This document shows, piece after piece, positions 1 to 5,864 of a stretch of 5,945 nucleotides of DNA. Origin of the DNA: Actinomycetota bacterium (GTDB taxonomy: Bacteria; Actinomycetota; Acidimicrobiia; Spongiisociales; ZC4RG35). How positions within the stretch are numbered: the first letter of the stretch is position 1; each line of letters starts with the position of its first letter. The stretch is taken from the NCBI GenBank assembly GCA_003242515.1, contig QGUS01000112.1, forward strand, positions 1 to 5,945, read 5' to 3'. Below the pieces are notes generated by a model that saw only the letters and a program-made list of their open reading frames with translations, made no database searches and was not told the origin of the DNA. Position numbers and translations under genes: made by a program.

Positions 1-603
1 AACTACGTGCGGAGCCGGACCGCCTTCGGGGACGACACCGGCATCGGCCTCCTCTTCGTGGGGATGCTGGCGCTCGGCGTGATCCTGCTCTCCACCACTC
101 CCAACTACTCGGGAACGCTGGCCGGCATCCTCTTCGGCGACACCCTCGGCGTCACCGCAGGCGACGTCGCCTTCCTCGCCGTGATCGCCGCGCTGACCGT
201 CGTGGCCGTGGTCCTGCTGCACCGGCCGTTCCTCGTCCTGGCGTTCAACGAGGACAAGGCCCGGCTGCTCGGCATGCGTCCCCGCCTCGCCCACTTCGCC
301 CTGCTGGCGCTCGTCACCCTGGTGATCGTCGGGTCGTTCCGGACGGTCGGGACCCTGCTCGTCTTCGGCCTCCTGGTCGGGCCTCCCGCGACCGCCTCGC
401 TGCTCGTCCGCAGGGTGCCGGTGATCATGGCCCTGGCCGCGGGGATCGGCGTGCTCTCCGTGGTGGCCGGTCTCGTCACCAGCTACCACGCGGGGACCGC
501 GGGCTCGGCGTCGATCGCCCTGTTCGCCGTCGGGTCCTTCTTCGTGACCCTGATCGCCCGGGAGCTGGCGACCCGGTTCCGCCGGACCGTGCCGGCGTCC
601 TAG
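1..603 (+). CDS. Metal-ion ABC transporter permease, ABC-3 family (5' truncated by window)
   Basis: This is the C-terminal 200 residues of an integral membrane permease; the reading frame is open to the first base, so the true start lies outside the window. Numbered from the first visible residue, about six hydrophobic membrane segments are seen, near 16-31, 58-73, 99-115, 118-136, 141-160 and 170-186. Family marks are the FGDDTGIGLLFVGMLALGV stretch at the left, the cytoplasmic FNEDKARLLGM loop (82-92), which is where such permeases meet their ATPase, and GTLLVFGLLVGPPATASLL (117-135). These are typical of ZnuB/TroC/MntB-type subunits that import zinc or manganese with an ATPase and a lipoprotein. 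Which metal is carried cannot be told from this fragment. Partner genes would be expected upstream, outside the window. The gene ends with TAG, 29 bases before the next gene on the same strand. The family call is firm and the substrate is inference. Confidence 0.9.
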   Translation, partial: NYVRSRTAFGDDTGIGLLFVGMLALGVILLSTTPNYSGTLAGILFGDTLGVTAGDVAFLAVIAALTVVAVVLLHRPFLVLAFNEDKARLLGMRPRLAHFALLALVTLVIVGSFRTVGTLLVFGLLVGPPATASLLVRRVPVIMALAAGIGVLSVVAGLVTSYHAGTAGSASIALFAVGSFFVTLIARELATRFRRTVPAS

Positions 604-620
604 CCGGCGGCCGCATCCGC

Positions 621-633
621 GAAGATGGCGGCA
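621..633 (+). promoter_or_regulatory. Possible -10 box for leaderless start of the lyase gene
   Basis: The bases before the ATG at 633 hold no convincing Shine-Dalgarno sequence. GAAGAT at 621-626 fits the relaxed actinobacterial -10 pattern (A at its second base, T at its sixth) and ends 6 bases before the ATG. That is the spacing expected if transcription began at the start codon itself. The match is short and could be chance; read-through from the permease gene is the alternative. Confidence 0.2.
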
Positions 634-1742
634 TGACCCGCCGCCCCTTGCTCAAGTGGAACTTCCACGAACCCGACGTCCTGCCCGCCTGGGTGGCGGA
701 GATGGACTTCGGGCTCGCCCCCGCCGTCGCCCGGGTGCTGCACGAGGCGGTCGACTCCGCTGACACCGGCTACCCCTACCCGGCGCTGGAGCGCGCCGTG
801 GCCGAGGCGGCCACGGGGTTCTGGAGGCGGAGGTTCGGCGTGGACATCGACCCCGACCGGGTCTTCCCGGCCCCGGACGTGATCGACGCGGGGAAGCGGG
901 CCATCCAGCACCTCACCGAGCCGGGCAGCCCGGTGGTGCTCCACCCGCCCGTCTACTTCCCCTTCTACGGGATGGTGGAGCGGGCCGGCCGGGAGGTCGT
1001 CGAGGTCCCGTCACCTCGTGACGCCGACGGCGTGTACCGGATCGACCTGGACGGCCTCGACCGGGCCTTCGCCGCCGGGGCGGGATCGGTGGTCCTGTGC
1101 AACCCCTGGAACCCGGTGGGCCGGTCGCTGACTGCGGAGGAGGTGGCCGGGGTGGTCGAGGTGGCCGCCCGGCACGGGGCAAGGGTCATCGCCGACGAGA
1201 TCCACGCCGCCATCCTCTACGACGGCCGCACCCACACCATGGCGGCCTCGATCGACCCCGACACCGTGGTGACGATCACCTCCGCGTCCAAGGCGTACAA
1301 CACGCCCGGGCTCAAGTGCGCCCAAGTGGTGCTCACCAACGACCGGGACGTGGAGGTGTGGAGCTCCTACTTCACCCCCGACAAGGTGGGCGTGGGGACC
1401 TTCGGGCTGATCGCCTCGGCAGCCGCATACGACGAGGGCGAGCCATGGCTGGAGGAGGTGATGGCCCGCCTGCAGCGCAACCGGGACACGCTGGTGTCGT
1501 TCGTCGCCGGGCGCCTGCCCCGGGTTCGGATGAGCGCTCCGGAGGCGACCTTCCTCGCCTGGCTCGACTTCACCGCCTACGGGTGGGAGGACCCGGCGGC
1601 CGTGCTCCTGGAGCGTGCCCGGGTGGCGCTCAGCTCCGGCCTCCCGTTCGGCCCGGGCGGGGAGGGCCACGCCCGGTTCAACTTCGCCACGACCGAAGAC
1701 GTGCTGGCGGAGATACTGGAGCGGATGGCGGCCGCGCTCTAG
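633..1742 (+). CDS. MalY/PatB-type PLP-dependent C-S lyase (cystathionine beta-lyase-like)
   Basis: A 369-residue fold-type I PLP enzyme of the aminotransferase class I/II superfamily, predicted cytoplasmic. MalY/PatB enzymes cleave the C-S bond of cystathionine, cysteine or related thioethers to give a thiol, pyruvate and ammonia. The family order is complete: LKWNF...LPAWVAEMDF (7-26), the tyrosine-containing PPVYFPFY (105-112), CNPWNPVGR (156-164), the cofactor-contacting VIADEIH with Asp188 (185-191), SASKAYNTPGLKCA with the predicted Schiff-base Lys220 (217-230), AYDEGEPWLEE (265-275), PEATFLAWLDF (303-313) and the carboxylate-binding Arg348 in HARFNF. Compared from memory with E. coli MalY, the N-terminus is about ten residues shorter. 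No ATG or GTG lies in frame just upstream, so ATG 633 is the best start. The gene follows a metal permease by 29 bases and faces an importer operon. The true substrate is unknown; methionine biosynthesis or thiol release are the usual roles. Confidence 0.9.
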   Translation: MTRRPLLKWNFHEPDVLPAWVAEMDFGLAPAVARVLHEAVDSADTGYPYPALERAVAEAATGFWRRRFGVDIDPDRVFPAPDVIDAGKRAIQHLTEPGSPVVLHPPVYFPFYGMVERAGREVVEVPSPRDADGVYRIDLDGLDRAFAAGAGSVVLCNPWNPVGRSLTAEEVAGVVEVAARHGARVIADEIHAAILYDGRTHTMAASIDPDTVVTITSASKAYNTPGLKCAQVVLTNDRDVEVWSSYFTPDKVGVGTFGLIASAAAYDEGEPWLEEVMARLQRNRDTLVSFVAGRLPRVRMSAPEATFLAWLDFTAYGWEDPAAVLLERARVALSSGLPFGPGGEGHARFNFATTEDVLAEILERMAAAL

Positions 1743-1783
1743 CCCGCCTTCGCGACGGGGGAGGCGCCCGGGCCAGGCGAGCC

Positions 1784-1803
1784 CCGGAGTGGTCGTCCTC
1801 CGG
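1784..1803 (+). terminator. Small GC hairpin after the lyase gene, candidate terminator
   Basis: CCGGAG at 1784-1789 pairs perfectly with CTCCGG at 1798-1803 around an 8-base loop, 41 bases after the lyase stop codon. The right arm is also part of a 10-base palindrome, CCTCCGGAGG (1797-1806). There is no run of T after it, so termination is only a possibility. Confidence 0.3.
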
Positions 1804-1823
1804 AGGCGTCCTGGAACGCAGAG

Positions 1824-1852
1824 CCCCGGCGTCGGACTTCGGCTCGTCGGGG
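1824..1852 (+). terminator. Eight-pair hairpin in the convergent gap, candidate terminator for the lyase gene
   Basis: CCCCGGCG (1824-1831) pairs with CGTCGGGG (1845-1852) around a 13-base loop. One pair (1829 with 1847) is a G-U wobble in plus-strand RNA but a C-A mismatch in minus-strand RNA, so the fold favours the plus transcript, that is, the lyase message. No T-run follows. Hairpins without a U tail are often proposed as terminators in high-GC actinobacteria, but this was judged by eye only. Confidence 0.35.
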
Positions 1853-1866
1853 TACGGGGTGCCGGA

Positions 1867-1883
1867 AGCGGGGTGCGCCCGCT
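1867..1883 (-). terminator. Hairpin at the end of the importer operon, candidate terminator
   Basis: Read on the minus strand, AGCGGG and CCCGCT form a perfect 6-pair stem around the 5-base loop CGCAC. The first A of the stem is the last base of the dppC stop codon. The stem is followed by TTCC, a very short pyrimidine tail. Position and symmetry suit an operon end, but the stem is short. Confidence 0.4.
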
Positions 1884-2821
1884 CAGCCGGTCTTCGAGCG
1901 GAGCTTCGGGTCGAGGGCGTCGCGGAGGCCGTCGCCGATGAAGTTCACCGAGATCACGGTGAGGGAGATCATCACACCCGGCCAGATCACCCGCCACGGG
2001 TTGGTGGGCAGGTAGTCCTTGGCGTCGTAGAGCAGACGGCCCCAGGTGGGGAAGTCGGGCGGGAAGCCCAGGCCCAGGAACGACAGGGCCGACTCGGTGA
2101 TGATCGCCGACGCCACACCCAGCGCCGCCGCCACCATGACCGGGCTGAGCACGTTGGGGAGGATGTGGCGGAGCACGATGTTCCGCTTCCTCGTCCCGAT
2201 GCTGTTGGCGGCGAGGACGAACTCCTTCTCCTTCACCGACAGCACCTGGCCGCGCACCACGCGGGCGGTGGTCATCCACGAGGTGGCGCCGATGATCCCC
2301 ACCACCAGGACGAAGATGCCCGCGTTCTGGCCCAGCCTCTCGGCCAGGGGAGCCCGGAAGAACATCATCACCACCAGCAGCAGGGGCAGCACCGGGAGGG
2401 CCAGGAAGAGGTCGGTGATCCGCATCAGCGGCCCGTCCAGCTTGCGGAAGAAGCCCGCCATCACGCCGATCGTGGTGCCCAGGGTGATGGAGACGATCAT
2501 CGCCGTCACGCCCACCGCCAGGGAGATCCGGCCGCCCATGAACACCCTCGCCATGACGTCGCGTCCGATGTTGTCGGTCCCCATCGGGTGCTCCCAGGAA
2601 GGCGTCTGGTTGGCGTTCACCGTGTCCGGGGTGACGCCGTCGCCGTGCCAGACGTAGGGTCCGACGAGGACGAGGAGGACGATGATCGCCATCAGCGCCA
2701 GCCCGGTGAGCGCTCCCTTGTGACGCCGGAACTGGCGCCAGACGTCGGAGCGCAGGGACCGGTGGCGGGGACCGGCGCCGGCTGGCTGAGTGATCTCGGC
2801 GTGTTCCTGGGTGGTCGACAT
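1883..2821 (-). CDS. dppC: Dipeptide/oligopeptide-type ABC transporter permease, DppC/OppC family
   Basis: A 312-residue inner-membrane permease that would pair with the DppB-type protein encoded just before it to form the channel of a peptide-class importer. A polar cytoplasmic N-terminus (1-36) leads into the first membrane helix (about 38-56), the OppC N-terminal domain. HPMGTDNIGRDVMARVFMGG (78-97) is the hallmark of the family. Further helices lie near 100-122, 139-154, 168-182, 228-243 and 279-296. The ATPase-contacting EAA-like loop is LAANSIGTRKRNIVLRHILP (203-222), with the conserved Gly at 209 and the LP at 221-222. NFIGDGLRDALDPKLR (293-308) is the usual C-terminal signature. Length is normal for the family. 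The ATG sits 9 bases after the dppB stop behind GAGGGGA, suggesting translational coupling. No ATPase gene follows. The symbol marks the family only; the transported solute is not known. Confidence 0.93.
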   Translation of the reverse strand: MSTTQEHAEITQPAGAGPRHRSLRSDVWRQFRRHKGALTGLALMAIIVLLVLVGPYVWHGDGVTPDTVNANQTPSWEHPMGTDNIGRDVMARVFMGGRISLAVGVTAMIVSITLGTTIGVMAGFFRKLDGPLMRITDLFLALPVLPLLLVVMMFFRAPLAERLGQNAGIFVLVVGIIGATSWMTTARVVRGQVLSVKEKEFVLAANSIGTRKRNIVLRHILPNVLSPVMVAAALGVASAIITESALSFLGLGFPPDFPTWGRLLYDAKDYLPTNPWRVIWPGVMISLTVISVNFIGDGLRDALDPKLRSKTG

Positions 2822-2823
2822 GG

Positions 2824-2830
2824 TCCCCTC
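2824..2830 (-). promoter_or_regulatory. Ribosome binding site of dppC, abutting the dppB stop
   Basis: On the minus strand the junction reads TGAGAGGGGACCATG. The TGA ends dppB, GAGGGGA is the Shine-Dalgarno sequence, and ATG starts dppC. A ribosome finishing dppB covers this site, which supports coupled translation and near-equal amounts of the two permeases. Confidence 0.7.
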
Positions 2831-3850
2831 TCAGTCGTACCTGATCCGCGGGTCGAGCAGGCCGTAGGCCACGTCGGCGATCAGGTTGAAGACGACGATC
2901 AGCGCGGCGAACATGAAGGTCAGGGTCTGCACCATCGGCACGTCCGACTGCCCGATGGCCGTGATCAGCAGGGCGCCCATCCCGTTGATCCTGAAGATCT
3001 GCTCGGTGATGATGGCGCCGGCGAAGATGCCCGGGACCTGCAGTGCGATCAGGGTGATCACCGGGATCATGCTGTTGCGGAGCACGTGCACGGTGACCAC
3101 CGGCCGCTCGGCGAGGCCCTTGGAGCGGGCGGTCCTCACGTAGTCCTCGTTGAGGTTGTCGAGCACCGCCGCACGGGTGAACCGGGTGAGGGCGGCGGCG
3201 TTGAACAGCGACAGCACCGTCACCGGCATCACCATCTGCTTGAACTGCTTGACGATGCTGTCCCAGTCGGTCCAGTCGACCACGTGCCTGGTGTCGTAGA
3301 ACGACGGGAACCACTTCAGCTTCACCGCGAAGATCACGATGGCCACTAGGCCGGTGAAGAAGGTCGGGACCGAGTAGCCGATCATCGTGAAGAAGGTCCC
3401 GATGTTGTCGAACCACGAGTACTGCTTGTAGGCGGAGATCACCCCCACGGGGATCGCGATCAGGACCCCGATGACGAAGGCGAAGCCCATGACCCAGAGG
3501 GTCTGCGGGAGGCGCTCCCAGATGATGTCGAGTGCGGGTGCGCGGCCGGCCCACGACACGATGCGGATCCGGCTGTCGCAGTCGCCGATGCAGATGTTGA
3601 AGATCGACTCGATGATGTGGAGCGGCTCGTTGATGAACATGAGCTGCATCCACTTGAGCCAGCGCACGAGGAAGGGCTCGCCGAGGCCCAGTGCCTGGCG
3701 GATCTGCTCCCGCACCTCGGGCGGGATGTTGAGCGGCAGGTTGGCCGTGGGGTCGCCGGGCGCCAGGTCGAGGATCGTGAAGATCACGAACCCGATCGCG
3801 ATCAGCGTGGGGATCGCGAGCAGCAGGCGGCGTATGACGTAACGACCCAT
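2831..3850 (-). CDS. dppB: Dipeptide/oligopeptide-type ABC transporter permease, DppB/OppB family
   Basis: A 339-residue inner-membrane permease. MGRYVIRRLLLAIPTLIAIG opens the first helix (about 7-28), followed by the family motif LAPGDPTANLPL (29-40). A long extracytoplasmic segment (30-115) follows. Further helices lie near 117-138, 151-176, 205-222, 262-283 and 307-329. The EAA loop that contacts the ATPase is DYVRTARSKGL...VLRNSMIP (236-263), and the protein ends with DVAYGLLDPRIRYD, as is usual. The extracytoplasmic segment seems about 15 residues longer than I recall for typical DppB proteins and contains two cysteines, Cys87 and Cys91 (CIGDC), which could form a disulfide. The ATG at 3850 is preceded by AGAGAGGACG. 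The gene follows the binding protein on the same strand after a 107-base gap containing a strong hairpin. The family call is firm; the cargo is inferred as peptide-like only from family. Confidence 0.94.
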   Translation of the reverse strand: MGRYVIRRLLLAIPTLIAIGFVIFTILDLAPGDPTANLPLNIPPEVREQIRQALGLGEPFLVRWLKWMQLMFINEPLHIIESIFNICIGDCDSRIRIVSWAGRAPALDIIWERLPQTLWVMGFAFVIGVLIAIPVGVISAYKQYSWFDNIGTFFTMIGYSVPTFFTGLVAIVIFAVKLKWFPSFYDTRHVVDWTDWDSIVKQFKQMVMPVTVLSLFNAAALTRFTRAAVLDNLNEDYVRTARSKGLAERPVVTVHVLRNSMIPVITLIALQVPGIFAGAIITEQIFRINGMGALLITAIGQSDVPMVQTLTFMFAALIVVFNLIADVAYGLLDPRIRYD

Positions 3851-3852
3851 CG

Positions 3853-3859
3853 TCCTCTC
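3853..3859 (-). promoter_or_regulatory. Ribosome binding site of dppB
   Basis: Minus-strand GAGAGGA lies 2 bases before the ATG, giving about 5 bases between the central AGG and the start codon. It is a moderate match to the Shine-Dalgarno consensus and supports the chosen start. Confidence 0.55.
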
Positions 3860-3883
3860 TGTCTCTGCGGTAGGTGAGGCCCG

Positions 3884-3931
3884 GAGCGGAAGGGGCCTCC
3901 CAGGTCTCCCCGAGAGGCCCCTCCACCGCTC
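3884..3931 (-). promoter_or_regulatory. Intercistronic two-part hairpin between binding-protein gene and dppB
   Basis: On the minus strand GAGCGG (3931-3926) pairs with CCGCTC (3889-3884), and inside it AGGGGCCTC (3922-3914) pairs with GAGGCCCCT (3899-3891). All 15 pairs are perfect Watson-Crick. A TGG/T internal loop separates the two helices and the terminal loop has 14 bases. The structure starts 26 bases after the binding-protein stop and ends 33 bases before dppB. No T-run follows, so it is not a standard full terminator. In other importer operons (malE-malF is the classic case) such structures protect the upstream message or partly stop transcription, so that binding protein is made in excess over permease; that role here is inference. 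Confidence 0.7.
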
Positions 3932-3957
3932 GTCAGTGAGGGACTAGCTCCCCAGGA

Positions 3958-5736
3958 TCACTCCCGGTACCAGTCCGCGATGTTCCAGAACTCGGAGTCC
4001 CAGCCATTGAGGACGCCGTAGCCCTTGATGTCGTTCTTGAACGCCGACACCGAGGCACGCCACACGAGCGGGATGACCGCGCCGTCCCCGACGATGATGT
4101 CGGACAGCTGGTTCATCAGCTGGTTGCGCTTGTCGATCTCGGCGGTGCGCTGCAGCTCCTTGAACAGTGCGTCGAACTCCGGGTTGGAGTAGCGCAGCAG
4201 GTTCTGGCCGCCGTAGTTGTTGAACGCACCGGTCATGTCGTCCGTCGTGTACTGCGCGAAGTGCGACACGCCATCGGCGAGCGGCACGAACGTGTACATC
4301 TGGATGTCGGCCATGAACCGGTTGATGTTGTCGGCGCCGTCCTCGTTGCCGAAGAAGACACTGGCGTCCGTGTTCCGGAGGTTGACGCCGATCCCGATCT
4401 GGGACCAGTAGCTCTTGATGAGCTCCTGGAACGTCTGACGGACGGCGTTCGTCGACGTGTGGTAGTCGAAGATCAGCTCGCCGAACTCCGGATGCTCGCG
4501 GATGCCATCACCGTTGGCGTCCATGTAGCCCAGCTCGTCGAGGATCCGGTTGGCCTCGTCGATGTCCTGGGTCAGGCACCAGTTGTGGGTCGTCGAGTTG
4601 GTCGGGGGCCAGATGCTGCAGATGGGCTTGCCGGCCACGCCGTAGCCGACCCGGGTCAGTTCCTCCCGGTCGATCGCCAGGGACAGGGCCTTGGCGAACT
4701 GCGGGTTGTTGTGGAACACCGGGTGCGGGTTGTTCCCGTCCATCCACTCCGAAGGCGGATCGCTCTTCGGGTTGGTCTGGTTCAGGTTCAGGTGCTCGAT
4801 GTTGGCCGCGAAGCCGGCTTCGACGGTGCCGATGCCGGCGGCGATCATCGGGTCGAGGATGTCCGGAGCCACCTGGAGGTTCCAGGCGTAGTCCGCCTCG
4901 CCGATCTCGAGGACCGAGCGGGCCGCGGCCTCGGCGTCACCGCCACCCTTGATGGTGACCGTGCCGAAGAACGGCTTGCCGTTCTGGTAGTCCCGGTAGA
5001 GCGGGTTGACCTCGTACTCGACGGTGTCCTCGAACAGGAAGTTCTTCACCTTGTACGGGCCGGTCCCGATCGGGTAGTTGTTCTGCTCGGAGCACTGGTC
5101 GGCACGACCGATGCAGTCCTCCATCTGGGCCTTCTGCAGGATCGGGCTCACCGCACCCACGAACGGGACGTAGGGGTACGGGGTGGCCTCCTCGAACTCG
5201 ACCCGGATGGTCCGGTCATCGACCGCGACGACCTGCTTGACGCCTGCGAACGAGCCCGACTGGGTGCAGCCGGTCTGCGGATGGGTGCAGTACTCCCACG
5301 TGAAGACCGCGTCGGCGGACGTCACCGGGGTGCCGTCGGACCAGACCAGGCCTTCCTTGAGGGTCCAGGTGATGGACGTCAGGTCATCCGAGACGCCGCC
5401 GTTCTCGACGGTCGGCAGGTCCGCGGCGAGGGCCGGGATGATCTCGGTGTTGGGGCCGAACCACGCCAGGGGCTCGAGCACGAGGGAGCCGGCGAGCGTG
5501 TCCTTGGTGCCGCTGGACAGCATGCCGTTCACGAGGGACGGCGCCTGCCACATCAGCAGCTGAAGGTGCCCGCCCTGGCCTCCCTCCCCGCCGGAGCCGC
5601 CACCACCGGTCGTGGTGGTGTCGCCTGCCGGCTGGGTCGTACCCGTGGTCTGGGTCGTTGAAGATCCGCTCGAGCCACACGCAGCCAACACCAAGGCGAA
5701 GGCCGCGAGCAACGCGAGCCAGGCTCGTCTCTTCAT
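3958..5736 (-). CDS. Family-5 extracellular solute-binding lipoprotein (DppA/OppA-like)
   Basis: A 592-residue ABC importer receptor anchored outside the membrane. MKRR, a hydrophobic core and the lipobox LAAC (17-20) make a lipoprotein signal, with Cys20 the lipidated residue. Residues 21-56 are a Ser/Thr/Gly-rich tether. The SBP_bac_5 domain follows: PALAADLPTVENGG (101-114), WTLKEGLVWSDGTPVTSADAVFTWEY (124-149, the best family mark), YPIGTGPYKV (221-230), FAKALSLAIDREELTRVGYG (347-366), LGYMDANGDGIRE (402-414) and a Trp-rich end, GWDSEFWNIADWYRE. Length is usual for the family. Six cysteines after the signal (150, 157, 208, 215, 373, 387) may form three disulfides. An in-frame ATG at 5781 exists, but it would put 15 charged residues before the signal, and only the ATG at 5736 has a strong Shine-Dalgarno site. 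The ligand is unknown: the family also binds non-peptides. A related gene ends 127 bases upstream. Confidence 0.93.
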   Translation of the reverse strand: MKRRAWLALLAAFALVLAACGSSGSSTTQTTGTTQPAGDTTTTGGGGSGGEGGQGGHLQLLMWQAPSLVNGMLSSGTKDTLAGSLVLEPLAWFGPNTEIIPALAADLPTVENGGVSDDLTSITWTLKEGLVWSDGTPVTSADAVFTWEYCTHPQTGCTQSGSFAGVKQVVAVDDRTIRVEFEEATPYPYVPFVGAVSPILQKAQMEDCIGRADQCSEQNNYPIGTGPYKVKNFLFEDTVEYEVNPLYRDYQNGKPFFGTVTIKGGGDAEAAARSVLEIGEADYAWNLQVAPDILDPMIAAGIGTVEAGFAANIEHLNLNQTNPKSDPPSEWMDGNNPHPVFHNNPQFAKALSLAIDREELTRVGYGVAGKPICSIWPPTNSTTHNWCLTQDIDEANRILDELGYMDANGDGIREHPEFGELIFDYHTSTNAVRQTFQELIKSYWSQIGIGVNLRNTDASVFFGNEDGADNINRFMADIQMYTFVPLADGVSHFAQYTTDDMTGAFNNYGGQNLLRYSNPEFDALFKELQRTAEIDKRNQLMNQLSDIIVGDGAVIPLVWRASVSAFKNDIKGYGVLNGWDSEFWNIADWYRE

Positions 5737-5742
5737 TTGTTT

Positions 5743-5749
5743 CTCCTCC
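5743..5749 (-). promoter_or_regulatory. Strong Shine-Dalgarno that fixes the binding-protein start
   Basis: Minus-strand GGAGGAG lies 6 bases (AAACAA) before the ATG at 5736. It is the best ribosome binding site in the window and decides between this start and the in-frame ATG at 5781, in favour of the one that opens directly into a lipoprotein signal peptide. Confidence 0.85.
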
Positions 5750-5770
5750 ACGCCGGGACGAACGCCCGAC

Positions 5771-5781
5771 TTGCGGCGCAA
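5771..5781. repeat. Short inverted repeat upstream of the binding-protein gene
   Basis: TTGCG and CGCAA flank a single central base, a perfect 5-base inverted repeat 34 bases upstream of the start codon at 5736. Its position in the leader would suit an operator, but the arms are short enough to be chance. Confidence 0.25.
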
Positions 5782-5828
5782 GATAACAGCGGTGGTCCTG
5801 GCGGGGCCGGGGAAACGCCGAATTTGAC

Positions 5829-5845
5829 AGGGCCTTCTCAGCCCT
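5829..5845 (-). terminator. Weak hairpin after the upstream binding-protein gene
   Basis: On the minus strand AGGGC and GCCCT pair across a 7-base loop (TGAGAAG), beginning 18 bases after the stop codon of the partial gene. The stem is only 5 pairs and no T-run follows, so it may be a weak intercistronic structure or nothing. Confidence 0.2.
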
Positions 5846-5846
5846 C

Positions 5847-5864
5847 TGCGATCTTTTGCGATCT
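5847..5864. repeat. Direct repeat of TGCGATCT with 10-base period
   Basis: TGCGATCT occurs at 5847-5854 and again at 5857-5864, exactly one helical turn apart; the second copy ends on the last base of the stop codon of the upstream partial gene. Such spacing is common for tandem protein-binding half-sites. Nothing else ties it to a regulator. Confidence 0.4.

Noticed and set aside
1855..1876. Direct repeat CGGGGTGC (1855-1862 and 1869-1876)
   Set aside because: Eight GC-rich bases repeated once in very GC-rich DNA are readily explained by chance.
1097..3349. A 750-codon open frame on the plus strand crossing several genes
   Set aside because: It is an out-of-frame shadow of the lyase and then antisense to both permeases, with biased Arg/Gly/His/Asp composition and no recognisable domain.
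1011..3926. A 971-codon open frame on the minus strand spanning the lyase, the gap and both permeases
   Set aside because: It runs antisense to the lyase and out of frame with the two clearly recognisable permeases. Its protein is low-complexity, rich in Arg, Pro, Gly and His, as expected from a high-GC shadow frame.
4261..5661. A 466-codon open frame on the plus strand opposite the receptor gene
   Set aside because: It lies wholly antisense to a well-supported family-5 receptor and has repetitive Val/Arg/Gly/Asp composition typical of GC-driven open frames.
5737..5781. In-frame upstream ATG at 5781 as the start of the receptor gene
   Set aside because: It would add 15 charged residues before a textbook lipoprotein signal, and the GGAGGAG site sits 6 bases before the ATG at 5736.
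5781..5790. TATCTT on the minus strand as a -10 box for the receptor gene
   Set aside because: It matches 4 of 6 consensus bases and no -35-like sequence lies at suitable distance.
5824..5852. TTGACA with a 17-base spacer and TGCGAT on the plus strand as a promoter
   Set aside because: The -35 match is perfect but the -10 is poor, and it would point antisense into the partial receptor gene with no plus-strand gene to serve.
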